DNA from: Paenibacillus pectinilyticus
Lineage (GTDB): Bacteria; Bacillota; Bacilli; Paenibacillales; NBRC-103111
NCBI RefSeq assembly: GCF_001700435.1
Contig: NZ_LYPC01000020.1
Span: 311,678-375,677 of the forward strand
Direction of reading: 5' to 3'
DNA length: 64,000 nucleotides
Position 1 is the stretch's first letter, and the number at the start of each line of letters is the position of its first letter. The notes under the pieces were generated by a model. It was not told where the DNA came from. It ran no database searches and saw nothing but the letters and a program-made list of their open reading frames with translations. Shown piece by piece: positions 44,722-54,436 of the stretch. The translations under genes were made by a program, and so were the position numbers.

Positions 44722-47700
44722 ATGAAAAGAATAATCGAAGGTTCAATGCAAAGGGCGATTCTAGTTGTAGTCTGTATGCTGCTTATTTTAGCTTGGGGCG
44801 GTGTCTCTGCCTTTCAAATGCAGCGTGATTACTTACCAGGCATTAATAATACAACACTGCTTGTTTCAGTACGGGCATCATCTTATCAGGCGGATCAGGT
44901 CAAACTAAATGTAACACCAAAATTAGAAGATGCTATTAGGTCTTCTGATGGCTTAATGGATGTAGAAACGAATTCCTATGATGGCGGACTTTTAATGAAT
45001 CTGTACTATCCAATGGATTTTGATATGAAACAAGCAGAGAGTGACATCAAACAAGCGTTATCAAGCGCAGTGCTGCCAACTGACGTTGGGGCTCCGGTTA
45101 TCACTCGTGTAACGACGAGTACATTTCCAATTTTGAGCTATAGCTTAACTTCAAACAGTACAAACATTGACGAAACTACACTTCGTTCTTCGGTCGAGGC
45201 TGATATAGCTAAACAACTGAAATCCGTTCCGGGAGTCGCAGATGTGCGTGTCACTGGAGCAGCAAACAATGGTTATGTTTTAAGTGTTAGGATGCAGGAT
45301 TTAATGAAGAGTGGTTTAACCATGGATGATTTGAATCAGTCACTAACTGCCGCGCTGCCGAATTGGTCCACTGGTAAAGTGTCTAACAATAAAGACTCGT
45401 TTCCATTAACGGTGAATGGTTGGAACTTAACAGACCAAGAGTTAAGCAATATTCCGATAAAAAACAAGCAAGGCACCAACTTCCCGTTATCTACTGTGGC
45501 TGATCTATCCCATTCGCTGACTGACATTAAAACCGTATCCCGCACTAATGGAAAAGCAAGCATCCTTCTAGATGTTCTAAAAACACCGTCATCGAATATT
45601 ACGGCAGTAGCCAAACTAGTCAAAGAGCGCGTAGCGCAAATAGCGCCAATTAAAAATAATGACGTTTCGTTAAACGTGATGCTTGACCGCGAACATGAGT
45701 TAAATGCTTCCCTATTAGGTCTTGTACGCGAAGGACTTTTGGGTTGCCTGTTCTCTATGTTGTGCGTTTTCTTCTTCTTCCGGAATGTGCGTTCGACACT
45801 GCTCATTGCTGTATCGCTGCCAATATCACTGCTTGCCACTACAGCTGTTCTGAAATCGATGGGTATTACACTTAACATTTTGACCGTGTCCGGTTTGATT
45901 GTTGCAATGGGGAGAATTGTTGATGATTCCATTGTTGTTCTTGATAATATGTATCGCAAATATCAGGAGAATAAGGACCAATCCACTTTACATGTGCTTT
46001 CATCTGCTGTAAAAGAAATGCTGCCAGCTATTTTTGCTTCTACCGCAACAACGATCGCTGTCTATGTACCTATTGCCATGGTTGGTGGTGTCATTAGCGC
46101 ATCTTACTCTGGCTTTGCATGGTCTGTCGTCATTGCACTTATTGTATCTTTCTTTGTTGCGATGTTAGTCGTTCCAACTTTTGCATTTATGGGTTGGAGA
46201 AATGACACCTCAAAATCCGTAACACTTGAGCCGATGATGAAACCAGTTCTGCGTTTTGCATTTAGTCATAAGAAATGGATTACTTCGATTTCACTACTTA
46301 TTTTCATCGTTGCTGCAATATTTGCAACTACGCTTCCAGTGAGCCTGCTGCCTACGGCAAATTCAGGAGATGTAGCGATTCAAATTGAACTGCCGAAGGG
46401 TAGCGCACTTCCTGAAGTGGATACAGAAGTCCAAAAAGTTGAAGACGTGCTGAAGGTAAATCCGAATGTCGCTTCGTATTCAGCCAATTTCGGATCAACG
46501 ATGATGCCACAAGCCGATGACGTATTTGATGCTGGGGGCGGATTTATTCAGCTGCCTAACATAGCCAATATGACTGTTGCATTAAAGGATAAAAATAGTA
46601 TAGATGCTGTCATTTCAGATTTACAAAAAACTTTACCCCAATTAAATCAAAAAGTAGTTTATACCGTATCGAATCAAAGTATTGCAGGTGATGATAAGCA
46701 GATGAAGATCATGCTTTCCGGAGCTGATCAGAAAACACTTGATGACGCGGCACAGCTCGTTAGAAGCAAGTTAGTTGAAGTACAGGGTCTTAGCGTACAA
46801 GGGGCGACTGATCTAACGAACGGAACACCCAAATATGCCATTACACTTAATCGAGCTAAAATTGAACAGGCCGGAGTGAACATTCAGGACGTTACCAAAG
46901 TAATTGGGCAATACATGATTGGCGGTAAAGACTTTGATATTCAGGTAGATCATAAGTTGATTCCAGTGGATATGTACATCACTCGTGTACCCAATACGAA
47001 TGCAACGTCAACTGATGTGTTTGGAGCACTTGCCTCTGAAACAGTAAGTGGAGCAGATGGGCACAAAATTAGAATCGATCAATTGGCAACCATCGCTCCT
47101 AACCAAACTCCGTCATCTATTCAGGAACGTGATGGGCAATCCTTTTCAACGGTTACCGTACAAATCACTTCAATAGATATCAGTAAAGTTTCAAGCGCTG
47201 TTGACCAGAAATTGAAAAGCATCGCACTACCAAGTGGAGTAACGTACTCGACAGGTGGTATCACAGAGCAAGTTAAACAAATGATTGTGGATATGTCCAT
47301 TGCCGTTGCATTTTCCATCTTACTCGTATTGCTGATTACTAGTGGAGTCTTTAAGGGTTGGAGAGCCCCTCTAGCCGTACTGTTAAGCATTCCACTTGCT
47401 CTAAGTGGTGTTGTGCTTGCCCTTATGCTCTTTGGAGGGGAATTGAACTTAGCTGCGCTTATCGGTGTCTTGATGTTAACCGGTATTGTCGTCACGAATG
47501 GCATTGTATTGATTGATAAAATTGAGAGAAACCGTAAAGAAGGTATGGCTATCAAAGATGCGATTATGCATGGTAGTCTCTCTCGGGTAAGACCGATCTT
47601 CATGACTGCAGGCACAACCATCTTAACGCTATTGCCACTGGCATTGACCCATAGTTCGGATACGGTTATTTCGCAAACACTGGGTATCGTCGTGATAGGT

Positions 47701-47799
47701 GGAATGATTACTTCAACTTTAAACAGTTTCCTGGTCATTCCTACGTTTTATGAGTGGTTGGTAAAAAAGAATCCAAAGACCCAAATCGATCAATCTTAA
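44722..47799 (+). CDS. swrC: RND-family efflux pump (SwrC-like)
   Basis: 1025-residue RND transporter, proton-driven exporter in the cytoplasmic membrane. The tandem architecture is clear: N-terminal helix, large outer loop (PGINNTTLLVSVRAS), six helices with IVDDSIVVLDNMYRK (conserved Asp pair for proton relay), second outer loop, and a second helix set ending IDKIERNRKEG and RVRPIFMTAGTTILTLLP. It has no adjacent membrane-fusion or outer-membrane protein, as expected in a Gram-positive. SwrC/YerP of Bacillus exports surfactin-like lipopeptides; the gene symbol rests on that resemblance. Confidence 0.85.
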   Translation: MKRIIEGSMQRAILVVVCMLLILAWGGVSAFQMQRDYLPGINNTTLLVSVRASSYQADQVKLNVTPKLEDAIRSSDGLMDVETNSYDGGLLMNLYYPMDFDMKQAESDIKQALSSAVLPTDVGAPVITRVTTSTFPILSYSLTSNSTNIDETTLRSSVEADIAKQLKSVPGVADVRVTGAANNGYVLSVRMQDLMKSGLTMDDLNQSLTAALPNWSTGKVSNNKDSFPLTVNGWNLTDQELSNIPIKNKQGTNFPLSTVADLSHSLTDIKTVSRTNGKASILLDVLKTPSSNITAVAKLVKERVAQIAPIKNNDVSLNVMLDREHELNASLLGLVREGLLGCLFSMLCVFFFFRNVRSTLLIAVSLPISLLATTAVLKSMGITLNILTVSGLIVAMGRIVDDSIVVLDNMYRKYQENKDQSTLHVLSSAVKEMLPAIFASTATTIAVYVPIAMVGGVISASYSGFAWSVVIALIVSFFVAMLVVPTFAFMGWRNDTSKSVTLEPMMKPVLRFAFSHKKWITSISLLIFIVAAIFATTLPVSLLPTANSGDVAIQIELPKGSALPEVDTEVQKVEDVLKVNPNVASYSANFGSTMMPQADDVFDAGGGFIQLPNIANMTVALKDKNSIDAVISDLQKTLPQLNQKVVYTVSNQSIAGDDKQMKIMLSGADQKTLDDAAQLVRSKLVEVQGLSVQGATDLTNGTPKYAITLNRAKIEQAGVNIQDVTKVIGQYMIGGKDFDIQVDHKLIPVDMYITRVPNTNATSTDVFGALASETVSGADGHKIRIDQLATIAPNQTPSSIQERDGQSFSTVTVQITSIDISKVSSAVDQKLKSIALPSGVTYSTGGITEQVKQMIVDMSIAVAFSILLVLLITSGVFKGWRAPLAVLLSIPLALSGVVLALMLFGGELNLAALIGVLMLTGIVVTNGIVLIDKIERNRKEGMAIKDAIMHGSLSRVRPIFMTAGTTILTLLPLALTHSSDTVISQTLGIVVIGGMITSTLNSFLVIPTFYEWLVKKNPKTQIDQS

Positions 47800-47820
47800 G
47801 GGGAGATTTATGGTTTGACG

Positions 47821-47856
47821 AATACCCTTGAGTATTAAGCTCAAGGGTATTTTTTA
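47821..47856 (+). terminator. Terminator of the RND pump operon
   Basis: AATACCCTTGAG / CTCAAGGGTATT followed by TTTT. Confidence 0.75.
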
Positions 47857-47943
47857 TCAAAAGTATGCAAAAAGTAACAACGTATAAGACGAACTTCTCT
47901 AAGCTATAATAATTTTTTTGCTATGATATTCGTGGGGGTAAAC

Positions 47944-49233
47944 ATGACACACTTCATTCAAAATTTAGTGGATCAGTATGGGTATCTTGTCTTAGGGATT
48001 GCTCTTCTATTCGAATTCCTCGCCTTGCCATTACCGGGTGAAGTTCTTATGACATATGTAGGGCTTATGGTTTTTAAAGGAGATATGAATTGGACCTTAA
48101 GTATTCTTACAGCGGGAATTGGTTCGACGATCGGAATGACATTATCTTATTGGATTGGGTACCGATTAGGAATGCCATTTATCAATAAATATGGATCGAG
48201 ATTTCATTTTGGACCTGAGAAGTTAAAGAAGACATCGTTATGGTTCGAGAGCTATGGAAATAAACTTTTAATAATCGCAGTTTTTATCCCTGGTGTTCGA
48301 CATTTTACAGGGTATTTCTCTGGGGTTACTCGCATGCCGTATCGAACATATTTAGCTTATTCCTGTATAGGAGCATTTGTATGGACGGGCACATTTATCT
48401 CACTTGGAAAAATTCTCGGTCCCAAATGGGAGCAATACCAGCATACGATCACGAAATATTTACTCATTGCTGGGATTATTGCGGCTGTGATTTTCATTAT
48501 GATCTATATAGTTAAAAAATATAGAACCCAACTATTTGAAATGCTTATAATTGGACTAACCAAAGGTGTCAGAACCTTTCGTTCTCTAGGTAAGGTTAAA
48601 TTTCTTGTTTTAATATCTTTTGCCGTGTTTCTTACACTTTTCATCGTTATGGCGGGATTAGTTCAAGACTTCTTAGCAAAAGAATTTGCTGATTTCGATG
48701 ATGTCACACGCTATATTGTTCATGTGGTTTTTAATGAAGCTTGGGGAACATGGATGAGTGGCTTCACATATTTATCTTCGTTACAAGTACTCCTGACAAT
48801 ATCGGCTTTATCTCTTATTTGGATAGTGATAAAAGGGAAAGACCGTATCTTAGAAACTAAATTCTTAATGCTTGTTTTAATTGGAGGAGAAATTTGGGAT
48901 GTAGGGTTGCGGAGGCTTTTTCATCGTGTAGGACCTAATAACCTCTTAAATTCATTCCCAAGTGAACAAACGTTACTTACAATCATATTCTTAGGTTTTG
49001 CTACCTACCTGTTGGTTCGACACGTCAGTATTACTTGGTTTCGCACTATCGCTTTTCTCCTCGTTATTGCTGTCTCATTTCTCGTTGGTATTAGCCGAAT
49101 TTATTTTGACATTCAATATCCAAGTGACGTAGTTGCGGGATATGTATTTGGTGGGGTTTGGCTGAGTCTGAATATTTTAATGTTGGAAATTTATCGCTTA
49201 ATACGAAACAACAAGGTGAACTTTTTGACTTGA
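47944..49233 (+). CDS. DedA-PAP2 fusion membrane protein
   Basis: 429-residue fusion. Residues about 1-200 form a DedA domain (FEFLALPLPGEVLMTYVGL, FIPGVRHFTGYFSGVTRMPY); DedA proteins such as UptA recycle undecaprenyl phosphate. Residues 215-425 form a PAP2-like domain, but its catalytic blocks are altered: PSGH is NSFPSEQT, and the third block reads SRIYFDIQYPSDV with Gln in place of the active His. It is therefore probably not an active phosphatase. ATG 47944 is chosen after GGGGGT; the frame opens at 47923. Decayed paralogues lie at 915-1675 and 11900-12306. Confidence 0.82.
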   Translation: MTHFIQNLVDQYGYLVLGIALLFEFLALPLPGEVLMTYVGLMVFKGDMNWTLSILTAGIGSTIGMTLSYWIGYRLGMPFINKYGSRFHFGPEKLKKTSLWFESYGNKLLIIAVFIPGVRHFTGYFSGVTRMPYRTYLAYSCIGAFVWTGTFISLGKILGPKWEQYQHTITKYLLIAGIIAAVIFIMIYIVKKYRTQLFEMLIIGLTKGVRTFRSLGKVKFLVLISFAVFLTLFIVMAGLVQDFLAKEFADFDDVTRYIVHVVFNEAWGTWMSGFTYLSSLQVLLTISALSLIWIVIKGKDRILETKFLMLVLIGGEIWDVGLRRLFHRVGPNNLLNSFPSEQTLLTIIFLGFATYLLVRHVSITWFRTIAFLLVIAVSFLVGISRIYFDIQYPSDVVAGYVFGGVWLSLNILMLEIYRLIRNNKVNFLT

Positions 49234-49283
49234 TCTGAAGTCTTTTTGTATCGATGGATGGTACTGCGGGGGGAAGAGTATGC

Positions 49284-49817
49284 GTGGATCAAGAATTATA
49301 TGACTTAATCGCTAAGGCGAAAAGCGGTGACAAAGAAGCATTCGCCTTACTCGTCAAGCGTTATAAAGATATCGTATTTCGTTACTCCTATGGGATGCTG
49401 GCAGATCGTATGGAGGCGGAAGATGTTTCTCAAGAAGCATTTGTTAAAGCGTTTTATTCACTTTCTAAATTGGATAATATTTATGCCTTTGCATCGTGGT
49501 TAAAACGAATTGTATCCAATTTATGCTATGACCGAATACAAAAACAAAAGAGAACGAATTCAGTATCTGACGAATTGATCGAAACACGGATTTCAAATAA
49601 TGATATGGAACGAAGAGATCTCCGAATGACGATTGAAGAAGCGATGGGGAATTTGAGTCCTGAACACAGAGAAGCAATTGTTCTAAGAGAAATTGAGGGT
49701 TATTCGTATGATGAGATTTCAGGGATGCTCAACATTCCTCTCGGTACTGTAAAATCACGTATCAGTGCAGCGCGACTATTGTTACGTAAAGAAATGATTC
49801 GTGAATTGGAGGATTAA
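49284..49817 (+). CDS. ECF sigma factor
   Basis: RNA polymerase sigma factor of the extracytoplasmic-function type. Region 2 includes FRYSYGMLADRMEAEDVSQE and AFVKAFYSL; region 4 includes LSPEHREAIVLREIEGYSYD and GTVKSRISAARLLLRKEM. GTG 49284 (MDQELYDLI) is preferred, because GGGGGGAAG precedes it by about 8 bases; ATG 49254 lacks a site. The next gene is a zinc anti-sigma factor that overlaps closely, so this is a sigma/anti-sigma pair. I saw no clear autoregulated promoter. Confidence 0.88.
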   Translation: MDQELYDLIAKAKSGDKEAFALLVKRYKDIVFRYSYGMLADRMEAEDVSQEAFVKAFYSLSKLDNIYAFASWLKRIVSNLCYDRIQKQKRTNSVSDELIETRISNNDMERRDLRMTIEEAMGNLSPEHREAIVLREIEGYSYDEISGMLNIPLGTVKSRISAARLLLRKEMIRELED

Positions 49818-49818
49818 G

Positions 49819-50328
49819 ATGTCAAACCATATAGAGGATCAGCTATCTGCCTACATGGATAACGAATTAACTGAGACTGAACGACAACAAGTCGAAGAAC
49901 ATTTGGATACATGCTTAGCATGTAGTGCGTTGCTCAGTGATTTATCGGGAATTAAAACTCAAGTATTTACTGCCTACCATTCGATTGAGGCTCCTGAAGG
50001 ATTCGAAGACAAGGTAATCAACGCAATTGGGTTTAATGCTACACCCGTAAATGTTTCTAAAGGAAGCAATTGGTTGTTGTTTCCGCTTATAAGTGTTCTG
50101 TGTTTCATTACGATCGTTTTGGTAGTTATGGGATCTTACTTATTTAAATTTAGTTCAATTATGCTTAAAGTTGCTTATAATTTAATTCATGTATTCGGAG
50201 ACATCTTAGGCTCGCACACTTATATCATTGCTGGCTTAGTCGGGCTTTCGATCGTTCTCATTGTTGCATCGAGCATTTCAATAAAACACATGCTAAAAGC
50301 AAGTGGGTTTAAGGGGGCTAATTGGTGA
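49819..50328 (+). CDS. Zinc-containing membrane anti-sigma factor
   Basis: Membrane anti-sigma factor. The N-terminal ZAS domain is clear: LSAYMDNELTETERQQVEEH then LDTCLACSALL gives the H-x3-C-x2-C zinc motif. Two membrane helices (about 85-110 and 136-155) follow with short outer loops. ATG 49819 (MSNHIEDQL) lies right after the sigma gene stop and has GGAGG upstream. The extracytoplasmic part is small, so signal sensing may depend on the partner below. Confidence 0.85.
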   Translation: MSNHIEDQLSAYMDNELTETERQQVEEHLDTCLACSALLSDLSGIKTQVFTAYHSIEAPEGFEDKVINAIGFNATPVNVSKGSNWLLFPLISVLCFITIVLVVMGSYLFKFSSIMLKVAYNLIHVFGDILGSHTYIIAGLVGLSIVLIVASSISIKHMLKASGFKGANW

Positions 50329-51152
50329 AAAAGAAAAGGTTATTATTTATTGCACTGATGTTTTGTGCCCTTTTATTTACAATACCGACGAATGCTATGG
50401 CAAAAGGGATTTTTGAACATCAAGATACGGTTGTGCCTGCGAATCAGGTGGTTGATGATGTAGTGGTTGTCGGTGCAGATACGACCATATGGGGAACTGT
50501 GAATGATTCAGTTATTGTTTTTAACGGAGACCTAAATTTAAAAGCATCTGCAAAGGTAAATGGTTTTGTTTTAGTTGTAGGTGGAAAGATACAGCAAGAA
50601 CAAGGAGCATTCATCTCAGATGAGATAATCAATCTATCCTTTGATAAAGCTACCCAAAATAGTCTGTTGATTGGTGGAGGACTAGTCATTGGGATATGGT
50701 TATTGCAATTAACCATCAGTATTATTTTGATTTTACTGCCCTTATTGACAATACTAATCCTCAAACAGCGGATACAACCATTCATGACTCATGCGCGGCA
50801 GTCACCTGGTCGCTTATTGTATATAGGTTTTTTCAGTAGTCTCATTTTGATTGCACTAACCGTACTTCTACTTGTTACAGTCATAGGGATTCCAGTGGCA
50901 ATTTTATTACTCGTTTTAGTATTGTTAGCTTTCATAATCGGTATGGCTGCCTTAAGTATTATAGTAGGTGAAAAAATTCAAGGTACGTTTGGTCGTTCTA
51001 ACTGGATTATTTCATTAACTGGTTTGATCTTATTGGTTTCACTAATGAGCATTCCTCTTGTTGGGATGATTTTATTTCTGGGGATATTACTTTTTTCCAT
51101 TGGGATTATAACTTTATGGATTTTGGAGATAGCAAAAAGAAAACTATCGTAA
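50325..51152 (+). CDS. Bactofilin-like membrane protein of the ECF operon
   Basis: 275-residue exported membrane protein: signal peptide about 1-27 (TNAMAKG), then a short beta-helix-like stretch with bactofilin repeats (VVVVGADTTIWGTVNDSV, VFNGDLNLKASAKVNGFVLV), then four or five helices (about 115 onward). Such polymer-forming domains often accompany ECF/anti-sigma pairs in Paenibacillus and Bacillus. The start overlaps the anti-sigma stop (GTG 50325; a TTG at 50322 is also possible). It is probably co-regulated and senses or responds to envelope state. Confidence 0.72.
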   Translation: MKKKRLLFIALMFCALLFTIPTNAMAKGIFEHQDTVVPANQVVDDVVVVGADTTIWGTVNDSVIVFNGDLNLKASAKVNGFVLVVGGKIQQEQGAFISDEIINLSFDKATQNSLLIGGGLVIGIWLLQLTISIILILLPLLTILILKQRIQPFMTHARQSPGRLLYIGFFSSLILIALTVLLLVTVIGIPVAILLLVLVLLAFIIGMAALSIIVGEKIQGTFGRSNWIISLTGLILLVSLMSIPLVGMILFLGILLFSIGIITLWILEIAKRKLS

Positions 51153-51377
51153 GATAAGGATTTACTACAAACAGATGACATTTTCAATTAGTAACTCTGA
51201 CAATACAGGGCTAGATGTTCAAAGAAGTTATCAAACTAACGTGAGTGAAATGGAAATCCCGCACGCCTAGCATTTTTTCCTCAACTATAATGCCCTTCAA
51301 TATAACCTATGCTTTTCATTTCATTCTCATATAAAGAGGGTATATTACAACTATTACTATGAAGTGGAGGAGTCTAG

Positions 51378-51923
51378 ATGGTTTCTCAGCAGAAAAAAGA
51401 AGTAAAACAATCATGGATTCCTCGGAAAGAACGCTTATGGGTATTTGGTGCGATGGCTGTGTCCACAATCTATGTGATATGTCAGTTCTAGTGTCTGTTT
51501 CATTTACCATCAACAACATTACATAACCGTCGTTTTGAGCAAACATTCAAGGGTTTTGGATCCAATGCCCGAATAGCCTTATTCATTGTGCTAGCGAATT
51601 ATGTTTTAGCATTTATCATTAAACAGCGCATTTGGGGGAGATTAGATTTTCTAAAAAAATGTTTAATTATGCTACTTCGTATTGTCAAAAAATATCATAC
51701 CTCAATTGCCATTCTGGCTATTGCACTTATTACACTCCATTCGGTTGCCGTTTTTATGTATGGTTTTAAATGGGATTTCAATAACATTAGCGGCTACTTG
51801 CACTGATCATCCTGTTACCGGTACCGATTTCGGGTTTATTCCGTTACAGAAGACTCGATAAGAAATGGCATATAAGATGTGGCCTAGCATTTGCAGTGTT
51901 ATTTTTGATTCACGCATTTCTAT
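51378..51923 (+). pseudogene. Decayed paralogue of the HX13H cytochrome-like gene
   Basis: From ATG 51378 (MVSQQKKEVKQSWIPRKERL) the protein follows the gene at 38804 very closely, but has TAG at 51489 in the segment equivalent to WQLWSLF and a frameshift near 51796 (SGYLH; the correct frame continues LIILLPVPISGLFRYRRLDK). The His pairs are still encoded ([30 protein letters not shown]). The promoter region is also kept. Non-functional remnant. Confidence 0.85.
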
Positions 51924-51954
51924 AGAAGTAAATTTGAAACAGGTGGTGGTGGGA

Positions 51955-52150
51955 CATTGCATACAGGGGCAGATAATTATTTGCTGAAGCCATTTGCTTT
52001 CGAGGAATTGATTGCTCGTCTCCATGCTTTATATCGTAGAAAAGAAACGAACTTGCCGTTGTTATCATTCTTATCACTGCTTGTTTTTGTTCGTTCGATT
52101 CCACTGGAAACCATTCAACACAATGAAGTTTAGAAATTAGAGTCTTATTT
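51955..52150 (+). pseudogene. Remnants of the regulator and kinase genes of the second redox operon
   Basis: Directly downstream of the cytochrome-like pseudogene are the phrases [20 protein letters not shown] and ALYRRKETN (response regulator, compare 39660-39750) and [13 protein letters not shown] followed by TIQHNEV-like sequence (start of the kinase, compare 40110-40190). About 85 per cent of each gene is deleted. The FMN, apbE and rnfD parts are absent. Confidence 0.75.
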
Positions 52151-52170
52151 GATGTCATTGCTCGATAGGA

Positions 52171-52647
52171 GTGAGAAATATACTAATAAACATTATCTTA
52201 GGCTTTATTATCCCTTGGATATTTGGTGTTTTTTTGTATAAAAAGGCCCCGAACATTGTAATAATCATATTTCCAGTTTCCTCAATCGTCTCTTCATTTA
52301 TTAACGCAATCGGATTTCACCTAGAGTTCTGGGACTTCACCCCTTTGATTGAAGATGATGAAACGATTTCCGCACTCCCCTTTTATATTGGACTATATCC
52401 ATTAGCAGCTTGCTCAGCAATGTATTGGATTGATGTGAAGAAAACTAATCCAATTTTAACCCTAGTTCTGCTGAGTATTTTATTAACTGGGCTTGAGTAC
52501 ATTGGATTCTTATTTCATAAAGTTCAATATGGGCATGGTTGGAATATTGGATGGACCTTTATTTCTTATTTAATTGCTACTTTTGCTGCTTACGTATACT
52601 ATTTGCTTGCGAAAAATCATGAAGTCAATTTTAAAAGTAAAAAGTAA
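52171..52647 (+). CDS. Multi-spanning membrane protein
   Basis: 158-residue hydrophobic protein with about five helices and the polar pieces EFWDFTPLIEDDETISALPF and FLFHKVQYGHGWNIGWTF. The His/Trp/Tyr-rich loop is reminiscent of the CBO0543-type family of small Bacillales membrane proteins, without proof. The GTG start (52171) sits next to AGGAG, which is too close for comfort; the N-terminus is uncertain. It ends in a hairpin terminator. Confidence 0.6.
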   Translation: MRNILINIILGFIIPWIFGVFLYKKAPNIVIIIFPVSSIVSSFINAIGFHLEFWDFTPLIEDDETISALPFYIGLYPLAACSAMYWIDVKKTNPILTLVLLSILLTGLEYIGFLFHKVQYGHGWNIGWTFISYLIATFAAYVYYLLAKNHEVNFKSKK

Positions 52648-52675
52648 GGTGAATATATACCTTACTTTTACTTTT
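52638..52675 (+). terminator. Terminator of the membrane protein gene
   Basis: AAAAGTAAGGT / ACCTTACTTTT; the stop codon lies in the left arm. Confidence 0.7.
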
Positions 52676-52890
52676 GATACAAGCTCTTGTAATAGAGAGA
52701 TTTTAGTTCTCTTCTTAATGTTGGGAGACATTAAAGTTTTGAAGTGGTGTTAAGTTCAAAAGAGCTAAAACACCATTTATTGACATCTCATTCAACTGGT
52801 TATTTCTCATAAATTAACGAATTCTTTTTTAAGAATAAGCATATAGCCTATGACCTATGGATATAAATTGATTAAAAAAAGAGGAGAAAA

Positions 52891-53071
52891 TTGGTCTACA
52901 TGACTAAACAGTTTCAAATGACAACTCAGCAGGAACTTATAGATATCGTTCAGGCTTGTGTTGAGCAAAGACAACCAATTGAATACTGCAGTGGAGTTAC
53001 TCAAACTTCTACAGAATATGGAACATGAAAATGCAAATTATGTTTTAATTGAGATTAAACCAGCATCTTAG
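52891..53071 (+). pseudogene. Small hypothetical gene with a frameshift
   Basis: TTG 52891 after GAGGAGAAAA: MVYMTKQFQMTTQQELIDIV, then a shift near 52985 gives NTAVELLKLLQNMEHENANY and the stop at 53069-53071. The protein would be about 60 residues and helical. The IS256-family element inserted immediately after the stop. I do not recognise the family. Confidence 0.45.
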
Positions 53072-53080
53072 CCCCGAACT
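53072..53080. repeat. Target-site duplication of the IS256-family element (left copy)
   Basis: CCCCGAACT, repeated at 54437-54445 on the other side of the element. Confidence 0.85.
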
Positions 53081-54436
53081 GAGTCTGTAAAATAGATTGT
53101 GTAAACTCCTAAACCTATTAAAATGGAAGTATAGGAAAGGTTGGGGAGAACACATGGGATTATGGACAAAGCAGCAGCTCCGCGAGTTTATCAAGGAGAA
53201 TAAGTTAGTAACGGCTCAAGATGCCCAAAACGCATTGAAGAATCTATTTGCAGAGACGATTCAGGAGATGCTAGAAGCGGAAATGGACACACACTTAGGC
53301 TATCAAAAGCATGAAGTCGAAAACAAAACAACAACGAATAGCCGTAACGGAAAGAGCAAGAAGCGTGTAACCAGTGAGTATGGAGAGCAAGAAATCATTG
53401 TTCCACGCGACAGACAAGGCGAGTTTGAACCTCTTGTGGTGAAGAAGCACCAGTCGAATGTAACGGGCATTGAGGACCAAATTATTGCATTGTACGCCAA
53501 GGGAGTCAGCACGAGAGACATCCAGGACCATCTCGAAAATATGTATGGGATTGAGGTCTCACCAACCCTCGTTTCCAACGTAACCAACAAAATTGTTCCA
53601 CTCATCAAGGAATGGCAGAACCGCCCTCTACAAGGCGTTTATGCCGTTGTTTTTCTAGATGCCATTCACTTCAAAGTCAAGCAAGACGGGGCTATCGTGA
53701 ACAAAGCAGCATACATGGTGATCGGGATTGATCTGGATGGAAGCAAGGATGTACTGGGCATGTGGATCGGTGAAAACGAGTCTGCAAAGTTCTGGCTTAG
53801 CGTTTTAAATGATCTGAAGAATCGTGGCGTTCAGGATATCCTGATCACGTGTGTAGACAATTTAACAGGTTTTACACAAGCTATCTCGGCCTGTTATCCA
53901 AAGACAGAAATCCAAAAATGCATCATCCACCAAATACGCAACTCCACGCGCTATGTCTCTTACAAGGATTTGAAGAAGGTAACGGCCGATCTGAAGCCCA
54001 TTTACAAAGCTACATCGGAAGAAATGGCATTGGTAGAACTCGACCGATTCGAGGAAGCCTGGGGAACGAAATACCCGCTCATCCTTCGCTCTTGGCGTAA
54101 TAATTGGGATGAACTGGCTACCTTTTTTAAATATCCGCCAGAGATCCGAAAACTTATTTACACGACCAACATAATTGAAAGCTACCATCGCCAACTTCGA
54201 AAGGTGACTAAAGGAAAAAGCATCTTCCCAACGGATGAAGCTCTCTTAAAAATGCTATATTTGGCCACCATGGATGTCACTCGAAAGTGGACAGGCCGCG
54301 TCCAAAACTGGGGGCAAATGCTGCTCCAGCTATCTGTTTTCTATCCAGATCGCATTGGCCAGCACCTGCGCTGAAAATTTTTCTCCCCTCGGGGAGAAGT
54401 CTTTTAAATGAGTTTACACAAAAGATTTGACAGACC
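53081..54436 (+). mobile_element. IS256-family insertion sequence, complete
   Basis: 1356 bp with one transposase gene. The ends are inverted repeats of about 28 bases: left begins GAGTCTGTAAAATAGATTGT, right (minus strand) begins GGGTCTGTCAAATCTTTTGT, both followed by GTAAACTC. A 9-base direct repeat CCCCGAACT flanks it (53072-53080 and 54437-54445), fitting the 8-9 base target duplication of this family. The element looks intact and recent. Confidence 0.9.
53154..54374 (+). CDS. IS256-family transposase
   Basis: DDE transposase of the Mutator/IS256 type, 406 aa from ATG 53154 (MGLWTKQQLREF), with GGGGAG upstream. Typical blocks: LGYQKHEVENKTTTNSRNG, VFLDAIHFKVKQDG (first Asp), VDNLTGFTQAISACYPKTEI with CIIHQIRNS (second Asp and C/H region), and YTTNIIESYHRQLRKVTKGK near the end with the catalytic Glu. 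The frame is intact, so the element may be active. Confidence 0.92.
   Translation: MGLWTKQQLREFIKENKLVTAQDAQNALKNLFAETIQEMLEAEMDTHLGYQKHEVENKTTTNSRNGKSKKRVTSEYGEQEIIVPRDRQGEFEPLVVKKHQSNVTGIEDQIIALYAKGVSTRDIQDHLENMYGIEVSPTLVSNVTNKIVPLIKEWQNRPLQGVYAVVFLDAIHFKVKQDGAIVNKAAYMVIGIDLDGSKDVLGMWIGENESAKFWLSVLNDLKNRGVQDILITCVDNLTGFTQAISACYPKTEIQKCIIHQIRNSTRYVSYKDLKKVTADLKPIYKATSEEMALVELDRFEEAWGTKYPLILRSWRNNWDELATFFKYPPEIRKLIYTTNIIESYHRQLRKVTKGKSIFPTDEALLKMLYLATMDVTRKWTGRVQNWGQMLLQLSVFYPDRIGQHLR

Noticed and set aside
45336-47738. Two minus-strand frames of more than 200 codons opposite the RND pump
   Set aside because: Antisense shadows of a strong coding gene; the sequences are rich in Ser/Thr and isoleucine without family features.
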